From the NCBI RefSeq assembly GCF_030062155.1, contig NZ_CP118269.1, forward strand, positions 2,232,001 through 2,296,000: a stretch of DNA of 64,000 nt, given 5' to 3'. The notes under the pieces were generated by a model. The model saw only the letters and a list, made by a program, of their open reading frames with translations. It did no database searches and had not been told where the DNA came from. Within the stretch, counting starts at the first letter, position 1. Each line of letters begins with the position of its first letter. Positions 18,406 through 29,052 of the stretch are shown one piece after another. This DNA is from Pantoea sp. Lij88. Its GTDB lineage: Bacteria > Pseudomonadota > Gammaproteobacteria > Enterobacterales > Enterobacteriaceae. A program made the position numbers and the translations under genes.

Positions 18406-18607
18406 AGTCTTTGCCTCTGCGAAGTTTACGCTAGTTTATCACAGCTCAGGTCGGCTGTTAGATTTCAGCCCGCGCAGCCTCTTTATTGGGTGGCAAAACG
18501 CATTGTGTGACAAAGATTGGCGAATAGTGTTACGCCAGTTACACTAGCTCGCGCAATTTCCTGGGCTTTTCTGCCCTTTTAATTCATTCAATAAGTCAGG
18601 TGTTAAC

Positions 18608-19981
18608 GTGCAGAAGTATTTAACAGAAGCGCGTCAATTGCTGGCCCTTGCGATTCCGGTCATCCTTGCTCAGGTGGCTCAAACCGCAATGGGATTTGTG
18701 GATACCATTATGGCCGGCGCAGTCAGCGCCACGGATATGGCCGCCGTTGCTGTCGGCACCTCTGTCTGGCTTCCGGCCATCCTCTTTGGTCATGGTCTTC
18801 TGCTTGCATTGACGCCCACCGTTGCGCAACTCAACGGTTCAGGTCGCCGCGAACGCATCGGCGAACAGATTCGCCAGGGATACTGGCTCGCCTTTTTCGT
18901 CTCACTGCTGATTATGGTGCTGCTGTGGCATGCCGGTTATCTCATCCGGGCGATGCATGACATCGATCCGGCGCTGGCGCTGAAAGCAGAGGGCTATCTG
19001 CATGCCCTGCTGTTCGGCGCGCCTGGCTACCTCTTCTTCCAGGTGCTGCGCAATCAGTGTGAGGGGCTGTCAAAGACCAAACCCGGCATGGTGCTGGGTT
19101 TCCTGGGGCTGATGTTCAACATCCCGCTTAACTATGTCTTTATCTATGGCCACTTCGGCATGCCAGCCCTGGGCGGTGTCGGCTGCGGCGTAGCGACCGC
19201 CTCGGTCTACTGGGTGATGTTTATCTGCATGCGCTTCTGGGTGCGCCGGATGGGCAGCATGCGTGATATCCGGATGGAAAGCCGCTGGTCTCCGCCTTCG
19301 CGTCCGATTCTGAGCCGCCTGATGACGCTGGGATTGCCGGTGGCGCTGGCGCTTTTCTTTGAGGTCACGCTGTTTGCCGTTGTCGCGCTGCTGGTTTCGC
19401 CACTGGGCATCGTTAACGTGGCCGGTCACCAGATTGCGCTGAACTTCAGTTCACTGATGTTCGTTTTGCCGCTGTCGCTGGGTGTCGCAACCACCATCCG
19501 CGTCGGGTATCGTCTGGGTCAGGGCTCCACCGAGCAGGCCCGGGTTGCGGCCTGGACGGCTCAGGGTGTTGGCATCAGCATGGCGGCGCTGACGGCCATT
19601 TTTACCGTCACGTTCCGTCATCAGATCGCCCTGCTCTACAACGACAATCCCGACGTGGTAACGCTGGCGGCACAGCTGATGATGCTGGCGGCGATTTATC
19701 AGTTCTCTGATTCGATTCAGGTGATTGGCAGCGGGATCCTGCGCGGCTATAAAGATACGCGATCGATATTCTTTATTACCTTTATCGCCTACTGGCTGCT
19801 GGGACTGCCGGCGGGGTATCTGCTGGCGCTGACCGACTGGATTGTGCCCCGGATGGGACCGGCGGGCTTCTGGTGCGGCTTTATCATCGGCCTGACTTCG
19901 GCTGCGATTATGATGCTCTGGCGCATCAGACGGTTACAGCAATCCCCGGCTGAAATCATTCTGACGCGCGCCGCGCGATAG
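18608..19981 (+). CDS. mdtK: MATE multidrug efflux pump MdtK
   Basis: 457 residues, same length as E. coli MdtK/NorM. Twelve membrane helices in two six-helix halves; exports cationic drugs and fluoroquinolones against Na+ or H+. The first helix has [21 protein letters not shown], and the C-terminal half contains [22 protein letters not shown] and [12 protein letters not shown], both characteristic. The start codon is GTG at 18608; the preceding sequence has a weak ribosome site (TCAGGTG, 6 nt upstream). Confidence 0.96.
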   Translation: MQKYLTEARQLLALAIPVILAQVAQTAMGFVDTIMAGAVSATDMAAVAVGTSVWLPAILFGHGLLLALTPTVAQLNGSGRRERIGEQIRQGYWLAFFVSLLIMVLLWHAGYLIRAMHDIDPALALKAEGYLHALLFGAPGYLFFQVLRNQCEGLSKTKPGMVLGFLGLMFNIPLNYVFIYGHFGMPALGGVGCGVATASVYWVMFICMRFWVRRMGSMRDIRMESRWSPPSRPILSRLMTLGLPVALALFFEVTLFAVVALLVSPLGIVNVAGHQIALNFSSLMFVLPLSLGVATTIRVGYRLGQGSTEQARVAAWTAQGVGISMAALTAIFTVTFRHQIALLYNDNPDVVTLAAQLMMLAAIYQFSDSIQVIGSGILRGYKDTRSIFFITFIAYWLLGLPAGYLLALTDWIVPRMGPAGFWCGFIIGLTSAAIMMLWRIRRLQQSPAEIILTRAAR

Positions 19982-20075
19982 CCAAAAAATGCGGGTCAAT
20001 CATGGCCCGCAATGACGAAAAAAACGACGGTTAGCACAGTTGCTGCGCAGTCATGGCGAAAAAACTATTTTCCCC

Positions 20076-20104
20076 TTGCCAGGCTTACACGCTGCCGTTA
20101 ATAT
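20076..20104 (+). promoter_or_regulatory. promoter of the tRNA-Val cluster
   Basis: TTGCCA, 17-bp spacer, TAATAT, then a C-rich stretch (TCGTCCCCGC) around the expected start near 20111, as in growth-rate-controlled stable RNA promoters. Confidence 0.75.
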
Positions 20105-20134
20105 TCGTCCCCGCTGTCGCCCTGACAGCATGTT

Positions 20135-20211
20135 GCGCTCTTAGCTCAGTTGGTTAGAGCACCACCTTGACATGGTGGGGGTCGATGGTTCGAGTCCATT
20201 AGAGCGCACCA
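20135..20211 (+). tRNA. tRNA-Val (GAC), copy 1
   Basis: 77 nt including encoded CCA. Acceptor GCGCTCT pairs with AGAGCGC, the anticodon loop reads TTGACAT, and the T-loop reads TTCGAGT. Identical to copy 3. Confidence 0.97.
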
Positions 20212-20214
20212 AGT

Positions 20215-20291
20215 GCGTCCGTAGCTCAGTTGGTTAGAGCACCACCTTGACATGGTGGGGGTCGGTGGTTCGAGTCCACTCGGACGCACCA
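20215..20291 (+). tRNA. tRNA-Val (GAC), copy 2
   Basis: 77 nt with CCA. Acceptor GCGTCCG / CGGACGC. It matches E. coli valV as I recall it. Only 3 nt separate it from copy 1, so both must come from one transcript. Confidence 0.97.
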
Positions 20292-20311
20292 ATATTTATC
20301 AGATTCAAAAT

Positions 20312-20388
20312 GCGCTCTTAGCTCAGTTGGTTAGAGCACCACCTTGACATGGTGGGGGTCGATGGTTCGAGTCCATTAGAGCGCACCA
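20312..20388 (+). tRNA. tRNA-Val (GAC), copy 3
   Basis: 77 nt with CCA; base-for-base the same as copy 1. Twenty bases after copy 2. E. coli has two such genes here (valV, valW); this organism has three. Confidence 0.97.
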
Positions 20389-20460
20389 CTTTCAGAATTT
20401 CCTCAGTTTGCGCAACTCCACTTTTATTGATCTGCATCGCTCGCCCCCTCAGCTTTTTGA

Positions 20461-20489
20461 TTGGTTTTCGCATACTTAGCGTCTATACT
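20461..20489 (+). promoter_or_regulatory. candidate pykF promoter
   Basis: TTGGTT, 17-bp spacer, TATACT. The Cra-like box lies directly downstream, where binding would block the polymerase. Confidence 0.6.
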
Positions 20490-20505
20490 GTCCCGCGTTG
20501 CTTAC

Positions 20506-20520
20506 TTGAAAGGTTTCAGC
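20506..20520. promoter_or_regulatory. Cra (FruR) box of pykF
   Basis: Minus-strand reading GCTGAAACCTTTCAA; its core TGAAACCTTTCA is a 12-bp palindrome one base from the Cra consensus TGAAACGTTTCA. The position just after the -10 predicts repression, as in E. coli. Confidence 0.75.
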
Positions 20521-20732
20521 GATCACGTGCATACTGCGATAACTCAAATGATTTGCGCAACAACAGCGTGGTGGTTACCAACCGTAACCGCACAACTTCC
20601 CTGCACGCCTGGCCTTCGTCACCTATTCTTATTCAGTACTGCCCTTTTCAGTCTCAATCAGAAATGTCACTTCGATGCGCTGCCATCGAATTCCGCCCTT
20701 ATTCATCCATCACAACTTACAGAAAATCCGTC

Positions 20733-22145
20733 ATGAAAAAGACTAAAATCGTTTGTACAATCGGCCCGAAAACCGAATCCGAAGAGATGCTGACTCAGCT
20801 CCTTGAAGCTGGCATGAATGTTATGCGTCTTAACTTCTCTCACGGCGACTATGCTGAGCATGGTCAGCGCATCACTAACATGCGTGCCGTAATGCAAAAA
20901 ACCGGCCGTCAGGCCGCGATCCTGCTGGATACCAAAGGTCCTGAAATCCGCACCATGAAACTGGAAGGCGGCAATGACGCTGCACTGAAAGCGGGTCAGA
21001 CCTTTACCTTTACGACCGACCAGAGCGTCATCGGTAACAGCGAGCGCGTTGCGGTCACCTACCCGGGCTTCACCGCTGACCTGAAAATCGGCAACACCGT
21101 GCTGGTCGATGATGGCCTGATCGGCATGGAAGTGACCGAAGTCACCGAAAACACCGTGGTGTGTAAAGTCCTGAACAATGGCGACCTGGGTGAGAACAAA
21201 GGCGTTAACCTGCCAGGCGTTTCTATCCAGCTGCCAGCCCTGGCTGAAAAAGATAAGCGCGACCTGATCTTTGGTTGTGAGCAGGGTGTGGACTTCGTTG
21301 CTGCCTCTTTCATCCGTAAACGTTCAGACGTGCTGGAAATTCGTGAGCACCTGAAACAGAACGGCGGCGAGCACATCCAGATCATCTCTAAAATCGAAAA
21401 CCAGGAAGGCCTGAACAACTTCGACGAAATCCTCGAAGCCTCAGACGGCATCATGGTTGCGCGTGGCGACCTGGGTGTTGAGATCCCGGTTGAAGAAGTG
21501 ATCTTCGCGCAGAAGATGATGATCAAAAAATGTAATAAAGCACGCAAAGTGGTTATCACCGCCACCCAGATGCTGGATTCCATGATCAAGAACCCGCGCC
21601 CGACCCGCGCAGAAGCCGGTGACGTCGCCAACGCCATCCTCGACGGAACTGATGCCGTCATGCTGTCAGGTGAGAGCGCCAAAGGCCGTTATCCGCTGGA
21701 GTCGGTCACCATCATGGCGACCATCTGTGAGCGTACCGACCGCGTGATGAAGTCCCGCATCGACAGCCAGAGTGATAACCGCAAAATGCGCATCACCGAA
21801 GCCGTCTGCCGTGGTGCTGTTGAGACCGCTGAGAAGCTGGAAGCTCCTCTGATTGTGGTAGCTACTGAAGGCGGGAAGTCAGCTAAAGCCGTGCGTAAGT
21901 ATTTCCCGAACGCGACCATCCTGGCGCTGACCACCAATCCGACCACGGCCCGTCAGCTGATCCTGAGCAAAGGCATTGAGACGCGTCTGGTGACCGAGAT
22001 CGCCTCAACCGACGATTTCTATCGTCTGGGTAAAGAAGCCGCGCTGGAAAGTGGCTATGGTCAGAAAGGCGATGTTGTAGTGCTGGTGTCAGGTGCATTA
22101 GTACCAAGCGGAACTACCAACACCGCTTCCGTACACGTACTGTAA
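20733..22145 (+). CDS. pykF: pyruvate kinase I (fructose-1,6-bisphosphate-activated)
   Basis: 470 residues, same length as E. coli PykF. Makes pyruvate and ATP from PEP and ADP in the last glycolytic step. Motifs: [16 protein letters not shown] (N-terminal barrel), [16 protein letters not shown], the Lys/Glu/Asp metal site in [13 protein letters not shown] and [14 protein letters not shown], and ATQMLDSM. The C-terminal allosteric domain ends in [14 protein letters not shown] 20733 is the family start; the longer in-frame reading begins inside the third tRNA and is rejected. Confidence 0.98.
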   Translation: MKKTKIVCTIGPKTESEEMLTQLLEAGMNVMRLNFSHGDYAEHGQRITNMRAVMQKTGRQAAILLDTKGPEIRTMKLEGGNDAALKAGQTFTFTTDQSVIGNSERVAVTYPGFTADLKIGNTVLVDDGLIGMEVTEVTENTVVCKVLNNGDLGENKGVNLPGVSIQLPALAEKDKRDLIFGCEQGVDFVAASFIRKRSDVLEIREHLKQNGGEHIQIISKIENQEGLNNFDEILEASDGIMVARGDLGVEIPVEEVIFAQKMMIKKCNKARKVVITATQMLDSMIKNPRPTRAEAGDVANAILDGTDAVMLSGESAKGRYPLESVTIMATICERTDRVMKSRIDSQSDNRKMRITEAVCRGAVETAEKLEAPLIVVATEGGKSAKAVRKYFPNATILALTTNPTTARQLILSKGIETRLVTEIASTDDFYRLGKEAALESGYGQKGDVVVLVSGALVPSGTTNTASVHVL

Positions 22146-22167
22146 AAGTTTTTTTAACAGTTATTTT

Positions 22168-22197
22168 AAAGCGCCTGAGTCAGGCGCTTTTTTTATT
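22168..22197 (+). terminator. pykF terminator
   Basis: AAAGCGCCTGA / TCAGGCGCTTT stem followed by T5ATT. Confidence 0.93.
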
Positions 22198-22374
22198 TGT
22201 ACTTAATCCAAATGTCAGAAAAATCCAATCGAAAATAACAATCCGATTACGCTTTATATGAAGGTTAATCCGATTAAATCCCTCTGTTTTAGCTAAATTT
22301 TTCTATCATGTTCTGGGATTCGCTGCTTCTTTGAGCGAACGATCAAATTTAAGCATCTTCTCATCAAAAATTTA

Positions 22375-22404
22375 TTCTCAACTTAAAAAGCTTTGTGTAA
22401 TACT
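22375..22404 (+). promoter_or_regulatory. lpp promoter
   Basis: TTCTCA, 17-bp spacer, TAATACT. The stretch from here to the start codon is nearly identical to the E. coli lpp control region as I recall it. Transcription would start near G22411 and give the same 38-nt leader. The preceding 170 bp are very AT-rich, as in E. coli. Confidence 0.85.
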
Positions 22405-22445
22405 TGTAACGCTACATGGAGATTAACTCAATCTAGAGGGTATAA

Positions 22446-22685
<240 letters not shown>

Positions 22686-22697
22686 GAGTTCTGGTTT

Positions 22698-22729
22698 AAA
22701 AATGGCGCCTTTATGGCGCCATTTTTTTT
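22698..22729 (+). terminator. lpp terminator
   Basis: AAAAATGGCGCC, loop TTTAT, GGCGCCATTTTTTTT: perfect stem with an eight-T tail. Confidence 0.95.
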
Positions 22730-22764
22730 GCCTGAATTCAGTGCTCTTTCAGGCACCTGTTCGT

Positions 22765-23790
22765 TCAGGGCTGAGCGGCTTTACCGTCGGCCTGTACAAC
22801 CGGACTCTCTGCGCCCACAGAGGCACTCTCCAGCCCGGCAGGCGGTACGGTATCACTCTGTACCGGTTCCCCACTGCTGACCAGCACAGGCATGCCTGAG
22901 CGACGCGTTAAGCTGGCTTTAATCAACGCGCTATCACTCTTCTCACTTTTCATGAACTTCTTCAGGTCACTGGTGATCGCAATCGGCATGGTCTGCGGAT
23001 CGTCTTTATCGTTACGCGATAACGGCTGATGCACTTCAACATAGCGTTTCCCATCCGGCTCCACAGCGAACTTCACCGGCTGATTGATGATCTGAACACG
23101 CGTGCCTTTAGGTGCGGCGTTAAACAACGCTTCGATATCCTCTGAACGCAGGCGGATGCAGCCTGAACTGACGCGCATGCCGATGCCAAACTTCGCATTG
23201 GTGCCGTGAATCAGATACTGGCCGGTGCCGCGCGCCAGACGCAGGGCAAACTGCCCCATCGGATTATCCGGTCCGGCAGGAACCACGCCAGGTAGCGTAA
23301 TACCCTCTTTGGCGTAGCGCTTGCGGATGTTCGGGGTGGGCGTCCAGGTGGGATTCGGGATCTTCTGGCTGATCTGCGTCACCATGACGGGCGTTGCCGC
23401 ACCCAGCTGGCCGATGCCGATGGGATAGACGATGACCTTATCTTCGCCTTTGGGATAGTAATAGAGACGCAGTTCGGCGAGATTCACCACAATCCCTTCG
23501 CGCGGCGTATCGGGCAGGATCATCTGCAGCGGCACGGTCAGTTGGGTACCGGCTTTGGGCAGCCAGGGATCGGTTCCGGGATTCGCCTCCAGCAGGCCCA
23601 GAAGGCCGACCTGGTAGCGGGACGCGATGGATTCCAGCGGTTGTTTATCGTCAGGAACCTGATTCAGGACGTTTTCGCCAATCAGGCGACTGTCAGGCGG
23701 TGGCAGCGGGTATTCGGTGGCGAATGCGGGTGCAGAGAGCCCAAAGCAGGTCAGCAGCAATGCACCGGCTAAACGTAAAGCAGGTTTCAT
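22765..23790 (-). CDS. ldtE: L,D-transpeptidase (YnhG/LdtE type)
   Basis: 341 residues. Signal peptide (to about residue 24, AFA-TEY), a LysM-like murein-binding segment (about 40-88), and a YkuD catalytic domain (about 96-230) with HGTN and the active-site Cys in VSSGCIRLRSEDIEALF. The C-terminal tail after about 290 is low-complexity. By position (between lpp and sufE) and length it is the orthologue of E. coli YnhG/LdtE, which makes 3-3 cross-links. Paralogues ErfK, YbiS and YcfS anchor Lpp, so activity on the neighbouring lpp product cannot be excluded from sequence. Confidence 0.9.
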   Translation of the reverse strand: MKPALRLAGALLLTCFGLSAPAFATEYPLPPPDSRLIGENVLNQVPDDKQPLESIASRYQVGLLGLLEANPGTDPWLPKAGTQLTVPLQMILPDTPREGIVVNLAELRLYYYPKGEDKVIVYPIGIGQLGAATPVMVTQISQKIPNPTWTPTPNIRKRYAKEGITLPGVVPAGPDNPMGQFALRLARGTGQYLIHGTNAKFGIGMRVSSGCIRLRSEDIEALFNAAPKGTRVQIINQPVKFAVEPDGKRYVEVHQPLSRNDKDDPQTMPIAITSDLKKFMKSEKSDSALIKASLTRRSGMPVLVSSGEPVQSDTVPPAGLESASVGAESPVVQADGKAAQP

Positions 23791-23807
23791 GCAATTTTCT
23801 CGTCAGA

Positions 23808-23837
23808 TAAAAAAACAGACGCCGGATGGCGTCTGTC
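23808..23837 (-). terminator. suf operon terminator
   Basis: Minus-strand stem ACAGACGCC, loop ATCC, GGCGTCTGT, followed by T-run, 10 nt after the sufE stop and upstream of ldtE. Confidence 0.92.
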
Positions 23838-23846
23838 GAGTGTAAC

Positions 23847-24263
23847 TTAGCTGAGGTTCTGAGCGGTATGGCGAATAGACCGAATCATCGCCTCCAGCCC
23901 CTGCGACCGGGTGGGCGTCAGGTGCTGCATCAGGGCCAGTTCGCCAAACCAGTGGCGCACATCCAGCGCCAGAATGTCGGCGGGCGGCAGGTTCTGATAA
24001 AGACTAAATACGATAGCAATCAGACCTTTAACGATAGCGGCATCGCTGTCGCCTTCAAACGCTATCGAACCATCTGCCTGCGGGGTCATTCTGATCCACA
24101 CCTGACTCTGACAACCCGAAATCACGTTTTCCGGCTGGTGTAAGGTTTCAGAAGATTCCGGAAGCTTTGAACCCAGCTCGATGATGTAGAGGTACTTCTC
24201 TTCCCAGTTGGCGCAACGATTGAAGTTGCGAACCAGTTTCTCTTTTTCAGGCAAAGTCGCCAT
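23847..24263 (-). CDS. sufE: cysteine desulfuration protein SufE
   Basis: 138 residues. Accepts the persulfide sulfur from SufS on its conserved Cys51 ([10 protein letters not shown]) and hands it to SufB. ATG 24263 follows GGAG by 6 nt and yields the E. coli length; a GTG codon immediately upstream is not needed. Last gene of sufABCDSE, with 21 bp to sufS. Confidence 0.96.
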   Translation of the reverse strand: MATLPEKEKLVRNFNRCANWEEKYLYIIELGSKLPESSETLHQPENVISGCQSQVWIRMTPQADGSIAFEGDSDAAIVKGLIAIVFSLYQNLPPADILALDVRHWFGELALMQHLTPTRSQGLEAMIRSIRHTAQNLS

Positions 24264-24284
24264 CACTCACTCCGTTAAAACTGT

Positions 24285-25511
24285 TCAGCCGCCCAGCAGA
24301 CGATGAATGCGCGTCAGACCGGCCGCCAGACGATCCACTTCCTCTTCACTGTTATAGAAGGTGAAGGAGGCACGGCACATCGCCGGGACGTTGTAGTGCT
24401 TCATCAGCGGCATCGCGCAGTGATGTCCGGTGCGGATGGCAATACCATATTGATCCAGGAAGCTGCCGACGTCATAGGCATGGTGTTTACCCAGATTGAA
24501 GGCGATGACACCCGCGCGTGACTGTGGGCCGTAAATCTGAATATCCGGCACGGTGCCCAGCTTATCGAGCGCGTAATTCATCAGCGCGGTCTCACGCTGA
24601 TGAATGGTATCCAGTCCCAGCGCCTGCACATAGGCCAGGGCCGCGCCAAAACCGATAATGCCGCCGGTATTCGGTGTCCCTGCTTCAAAACGCCACGGCG
24701 CACTGTTCCAGGTGGTGCCGGTGGGCAGCATGACCTGACCGATCATAGAACCGCCGCCTTCCCACGGTGGCATCTCATCCAGCAGCGCTTTGCGGCCGTA
24801 AAGAATACCCACGCCGTTCGGGCCATAAAGTTTATGACTGGAGAAGACGTAGAAGTCGCAGCCGATATCCTGCACGTCAACTTTGTCATGCATGACCGCC
24901 TGCGCGCCATCCACCAGCGTGACCACGCCAGCGGCTTTGGCCTGCGCCACGATCGCCTTAACCGGGTTAACGGTGCCGAGCACGTTTGAAACGTGCGTGA
25001 CCGCCAGCAGCCGCGTGCGGCTGTCGATCAGCCCCGCCAGTTGCTCCAGCGCCAGCTCACCATTGTCATTTAATGGCAGGACACGTACTTCTGCACCGGT
25101 ACGCTGCGCCAGCATCTGCCACGGAACGATATTGGCGTGATGCTCCATCTCAGTAATGATCAGGTTGTCGCCAGCCTTGAAATTACTGCTGCCCCAGGTG
25201 TTCGCCACCAGATTGATGCCTTCGGTGGTGCCTTTGACGAAAACGATCTCTTCCTGAGACGGCGCATTGATGAAACGGGCCGCCTGATCGCGGACATTCT
25301 CCATGTCGCTGGTCGCCTGCTGGCTCAGCGTATGGATACCGCGATGCACGGCTGCATAGCCGTGCTGATAGAAATGACTCTCGGCGTTAATCACCGAGAG
25401 GGGACGCTGTGCGCTGGCCGCACTGTCAAGATAGGCCAGCGGATGACCGTTGACCTCACGCTTCAGGATAGGGAAATCAGCCCTGATGCGTTCGAGATCG
25501 AAGTTCATCAT
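24285..25511 (-). CDS. sufS: cysteine desulfurase SufS (type II)
   Basis: 408-residue PLP enzyme that releases sulfur from cysteine as a persulfide. PLP Lys227 in FSSHKLYGP; persulfide Cys365 in [11 protein letters not shown]; the THVSNVLGT and FEAGTPN signatures are present. The first ATG of an ATGATG pair overlaps the sufD stop and has GGAGG 6 nt upstream, so translation is coupled. Activity depends on SufE. Confidence 0.97.
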   Translation of the reverse strand: MMNFDLERIRADFPILKREVNGHPLAYLDSAASAQRPLSVINAESHFYQHGYAAVHRGIHTLSQQATSDMENVRDQAARFINAPSQEEIVFVKGTTEGINLVANTWGSSNFKAGDNLIITEMEHHANIVPWQMLAQRTGAEVRVLPLNDNGELALEQLAGLIDSRTRLLAVTHVSNVLGTVNPVKAIVAQAKAAGVVTLVDGAQAVMHDKVDVQDIGCDFYVFSSHKLYGPNGVGILYGRKALLDEMPPWEGGGSMIGQVMLPTGTTWNSAPWRFEAGTPNTGGIIGFGAALAYVQALGLDTIHQRETALMNYALDKLGTVPDIQIYGPQSRAGVIAFNLGKHHAYDVGSFLDQYGIAIRTGHHCAMPLMKHYNVPAMCRASFTFYNSEEEVDRLAAGLTRIHRLLGG

Positions 25512-26788
25512 ACGTCGCCTCCGGGAAAACGTTCAGCGATGCGCTGCAGCACGGCCTGGCGCATCACGTTATTTTCGAGTGTCTCGGTCAGCTCTGCGGC
25601 AAACGCATGAATAATCATGGTCTGAGCCGCATCCTGTTCAATACCGCGCGAACGCAGGTAGAACATCTGCTCATCATCGATACGACCGATGGTGGCACCG
25701 TGGCTGCACTTCACATCATCCGCATAGATTTCCAGCTGCGGTTTGGTATCGACTTCAGAGAGTTTGCCCAGCAACAGGTTGTTGTTGGTCATCTGCCCGT
25801 CGGTCTTCAGCGCATGCTGTGCCACTTTGATGTGACCGTTAAACACCGCACGGCCTTTGTCACGCACGATGGTTTTATGCATCTGGCGGCTCATGCAGTG
25901 GCCTTTATTGTGCTCCAGGTAAGTACGGGTATCCGCCACTTCCTGTTTCACCGGCAGTACGAGGCTGTTGATCGCCAGCGTCGTATTTTCGCCGTTCAGC
26001 TGCGTACTGGTGTTGTGACGTGACAGTCCGGCACCGAGCAGAAAGCTGGTACTGCTGACCTGACCATCGTTGCCAATCACCAGATCGTTGTGCGCAAAGT
26101 GATAGCTGGCGCTGCTTTCAAAGGCCAGCTTAGTGTGGGTCAGTTTTGCATTGTCGCCGATCGCAAAGGTAAAGCGCGTGCCGGTGAAATGGGCGCGCTC
26201 ATCCAGTGAAACGTAGTGCTCGATGACTTCCGCTTCAGCACTCTCTTCCAGCTGCAGGTGATGACGGTAGTGAACCGTGTTCATGCCTGTCTGCTGGCCG
26301 CTGGTGATATGCAGCAGGTAGATCGGACGCGCAGCGGATTTACCGCGTGCCAGCCGCAGCGTTGTGACCTCTTCTGCCAGACTTTCTGTCAGATGCAGGA
26401 AAACTTCCGGCTGAACCGCCGCAGGCAGCGGACGGCGCTCGGCGGCCACGCTGTGCTGAACCTCAAACAGTTCGACGTCGCGGCTACTGAAGGCAGGCTG
26501 GAACTGACCGTCGACATAAACCAGGCGGATCGCATCCAGCGGCAGGGCCAGCGCATCAACCTGTTCAGCGCTCAGGGTCTGGGGCGCATCGGGCAGCACA
26601 AACTGCTGGGACAGCAGCGTGTCAAGCGGCGTGTACTTCCAGTTTTCATGTTTGCGGGTTGGCAGGCCAACACGCATCAGTTGCTGCCAGTGCTGCTGTG
26701 CCTGCAGAGAACGCACGTCGCCACGCGACTCAAACAGGTGATGCCACTGTTGCAGCGCAGAATCACTCTTCGTCGGTAAGCCAGCCAT
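25508..26788 (-). CDS. sufD: Fe-S scaffold complex subunit SufD
   Basis: 426-residue right-handed parallel beta-helix protein that pairs with SufB in the SufBC2D scaffold and is needed for iron entry. Opens [19 protein letters not shown] as in E. coli. The C-terminal part has [12 protein letters not shown], including the conserved His of the SufB-SufD interface. Its start lies inside the 3' end of sufC (26-bp overlap) and its stop overlaps sufS, typical of this operon. Confidence 0.97.
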   Translation of the reverse strand: MAGLPTKSDSALQQWHHLFESRGDVRSLQAQQHWQQLMRVGLPTRKHENWKYTPLDTLLSQQFVLPDAPQTLSAEQVDALALPLDAIRLVYVDGQFQPAFSSRDVELFEVQHSVAAERRPLPAAVQPEVFLHLTESLAEEVTTLRLARGKSAARPIYLLHITSGQQTGMNTVHYRHHLQLEESAEAEVIEHYVSLDERAHFTGTRFTFAIGDNAKLTHTKLAFESSASYHFAHNDLVIGNDGQVSSTSFLLGAGLSRHNTSTQLNGENTTLAINSLVLPVKQEVADTRTYLEHNKGHCMSRQMHKTIVRDKGRAVFNGHIKVAQHALKTDGQMTNNNLLLGKLSEVDTKPQLEIYADDVKCSHGATIGRIDDEQMFYLRSRGIEQDAAQTMIIHAFAAELTETLENNVMRQAVLQRIAERFPGGDV

Positions 26789-27509
26789 AACCTTGCTCCT
26801 CCAGCTGTTTCACCAGCGAGAAGTCGCCAGATTTCACGATTTTGCCCTGATACAGAACATGAACGAAGTCTGGCTTGATGTAGTCCAGAATACGCTGGTA
26901 GTGAGTCACGATGATAAAGGCACGCTTCTCGTCGCGCAGGCTGTTGACGCCATTGGCCACGATTTTCAGCGCATCGATATCCAGACCGGAGTCAGTCTCA
27001 TCCAGGATGCAGAGTTCAGGCTCCAGGGCTGCCATCTGCAGAATGTCGTTACGCTTCTTCTCGCCGCCGGAGAAGCCAACGTTAACTGAGCGGGTCAGCA
27101 GATCTTCCGGCATCTTCAGCAGCTGAATTTTCTCTTCAATGAAGTCCTGGAAATCGAAGCGATCCAGCTCTTCCTGCTGACGATATTTGCGCACCGCATT
27201 GACCGAGGTTTGCAGAAAAAACTGATTGCTGACGCCAGGAATCTCTACCGGATACTGGAATGCCATAAATATGCCTTCACCGGCACGCTCTTCAGGGGCC
27301 AGTTCCAGCAGATCTTTACCTTTGAAGCTGACCGAACCGCCAGTGACTTCATAATCTTCACGGCCTGCCAGCGTGGCAGACAGCGTACTTTTACCTGAGC
27401 CGTTCGGGCCCATGATGGCATGTACTTCGCCCGGTTTAATTTCGAGATTCAGGCCACGCAGAATGGCTTTATCTTCAACACTGACCTGCAAATCTTTAAT
27501 GCTTAACAT
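26763..27509 (-). CDS. sufC: Fe-S scaffold ATPase SufC
   Basis: 248-residue ABC-type ATPase without membrane partner. Walker A GPNGSGKST (about residues 35-43), signature NVGFSGGEKKRND, Walker B ELCILDETDSGLD, and the H-loop VTHYQR. Drives conformational change in the SufBC2D complex during cluster assembly. Confidence 0.98.
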   Translation of the reverse strand: MLSIKDLQVSVEDKAILRGLNLEIKPGEVHAIMGPNGSGKSTLSATLAGREDYEVTGGSVSFKGKDLLELAPEERAGEGIFMAFQYPVEIPGVSNQFFLQTSVNAVRKYRQQEELDRFDFQDFIEEKIQLLKMPEDLLTRSVNVGFSGGEKKRNDILQMAALEPELCILDETDSGLDIDALKIVANGVNSLRDEKRAFIIVTHYQRILDYIKPDFVHVLYQGKIVKSGDFSLVKQLEEQGYGWLTDEE

Positions 27510-27551
27510 ACTTATTCCTTCACATTGCTTCCGGCAACGCGTGTGACGGCA

Positions 27552-29045
27552 TCAGCCCACACTGTGCTCAAGGCTGATGGCTAACAATTTCTGGGCTTCC
27601 ACGGCAAATTCCAGTGGCAGCTCCGAGAATACGTCTTTACAGAAGCCGTTCACGATCATGGAGATCGCGTCTTCTTCACTGATACCGCGTTGCAGACAGT
27701 AGAACATCTGGTCTTCGCCGATACGTGAGGTCGTGGCTTCGTGCTCCAGCTGAGCGGTGTTGTTGCGGGTTTCAACATACGGGAAGGTATGTGCGCCGCA
27801 ATCCGGACCGATCAGCATCGAGTCACACTGCGTAAAGTTACGGGCATTGGTCGCGGTTGGCATGATTTTCACCAGCCCGCGATAGGTGTTCTGACTTTTA
27901 CCGGCCGAGATCCCCTTGGAGATAATGGTCGACTTGGTGTTTTTACCAATGTGGATCATCTTGGTGCCGGTATCGGCCTGCTGACGACCGCTGGTCAGTG
28001 CCACTGAATAGAATTCGCCCACCGAGTAGTCCCCGCGCAGAATGCAGCTCGGGTATTTCCAGGTGATAGCAGAACCGGTTTCAGACTGCGTCCAGGACAT
28101 CTTGCTGTGGTCGCCTTCACACAGCGCGCGCTTGGTCACGAAGTTAAGGATACCGCCCTCACCTTCGCCGCCTGGGAACCAGTTCTGAACGGTCGAATAT
28201 TTCACTTCGGCATTTTTGTGGATGATCACTTCCACCACGGCAGCGTGCAGCTGATAGGTGTCACGCACAGGCGCGGAACAGCCTTCGATATAGCTGACGT
28301 AGCTGTCTTCATCGGCGATCAGGATGGTGCGTTCGAACTGACCGGTTTTCGCCGCGTTGATGCGGAAATAGGTCGACAGCTCCATCGGGCAACGCACCCC
28401 TTTCGGGATGTAAACGAAGGTGCCATCGGAGGCAACCGCCGAGTTCAGTGCAGCAAAGAAGTTATCGTTAGCCGGAACGACTGTGCCGAGATACTGCTTC
28501 ACCAGCTCCGGATGATCCTGAATCGCTTCACCGAATGAACAGAAGATAATCCCCTGCTCCGCCAGCTTGCCACGATAGGTCGTCGCCACCGAAACGGAGT
28601 CGAAAATGGCGTCAACCGCCACTTCACGGCCTTCACGTACCGGCACACCCAGCTGGTTAAAGGCGTTTTCCACTTCCTGGGTCAGATAGTCGCTGGCGGG
28701 CGCGCTGCCTGAAGCCTGCGTAGCACCAGGCTCTGAAGCGCAGCTGTCATCACAGTTGCCGCAGGACGGTGCGGAGTAGTAGCTGTAATCCTGGTAGTCG
28801 AGTTTTTCGTAGTGTGCTTTCAGCCAGTGTGGCTCTTCCATTTCAAGCCAGGCACGAAAAGCCTTAAGACGAAACTCCAGCATCCACTCTGGCTCGTTAC
28901 GCTTGGCCGAGATCGCCCGCACCACATCTTCATTGATGCCGTTGGCAAATTCTTCGGTCTGCAGTTGGGTAAAGAAGCCCTCTTTGTAGTTGAGCTTGCC
29001 TTCCCAGATTTGTACATCGTCAGATGTTTCGCTGTGTCGTGACAT
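27552..29045 (-). CDS. sufB: Fe-S scaffold subunit SufB
   Basis: 497 residues, two longer than E. coli SufB owing to small differences in the loop after the N-terminal CxxC pair ([14 protein letters not shown]). It takes sulfur from SufE and holds the nascent cluster. The C-terminal block ([36 protein letters not shown]) contains the conserved cysteine and glutamate implicated in cluster binding. Starts 7 nt after sufA. Confidence 0.98.
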   Translation of the reverse strand: MSRHSETSDDVQIWEGKLNYKEGFFTQLQTEEFANGINEDVVRAISAKRNEPEWMLEFRLKAFRAWLEMEEPHWLKAHYEKLDYQDYSYYSAPSCGNCDDSCASEPGATQASGSAPASDYLTQEVENAFNQLGVPVREGREVAVDAIFDSVSVATTYRGKLAEQGIIFCSFGEAIQDHPELVKQYLGTVVPANDNFFAALNSAVASDGTFVYIPKGVRCPMELSTYFRINAAKTGQFERTILIADEDSYVSYIEGCSAPVRDTYQLHAAVVEVIIHKNAEVKYSTVQNWFPGGEGEGGILNFVTKRALCEGDHSKMSWTQSETGSAITWKYPSCILRGDYSVGEFYSVALTSGRQQADTGTKMIHIGKNTKSTIISKGISAGKSQNTYRGLVKIMPTATNARNFTQCDSMLIGPDCGAHTFPYVETRNNTAQLEHEATTSRIGEDQMFYCLQRGISEEDAISMIVNGFCKDVFSELPLEFAVEAQKLLAISLEHSVG

Positions 29046-29052
29046 ATTTCAC

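Larger units (their letters stand above)
20389..20732 (+). other. pykF leader region
   Basis: 344 bp. It holds a candidate promoter (TTGGTT, 17 bp, TATACT at 20461-20489), a Cra-like box at 20506-20520, and two TTGCGCAA palindromes (20408-20415, 20553-20560). The predicted leader is over 230 nt. Frames open through it lack ribosome sites. Confidence 0.65.

Noticed and set aside
17746..18607. FMN riboswitch in front of riboflavin synthase
   Set aside because: None of the conserved RFN element sequence blocks can be seen upstream of ribC; in enterics the RFN element controls ribB instead.
20135..20388. CRISPR-like direct repeats
   Set aside because: The repeats are three complete tRNA-Val genes with cloverleaf pairing and encoded CCA.
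20349..20732. N-terminal extension of pykF reading through the third tRNA
   Set aside because: The family start [11 protein letters not shown] is at 20733; the extension overlaps a tRNA gene and has no ribosome site.
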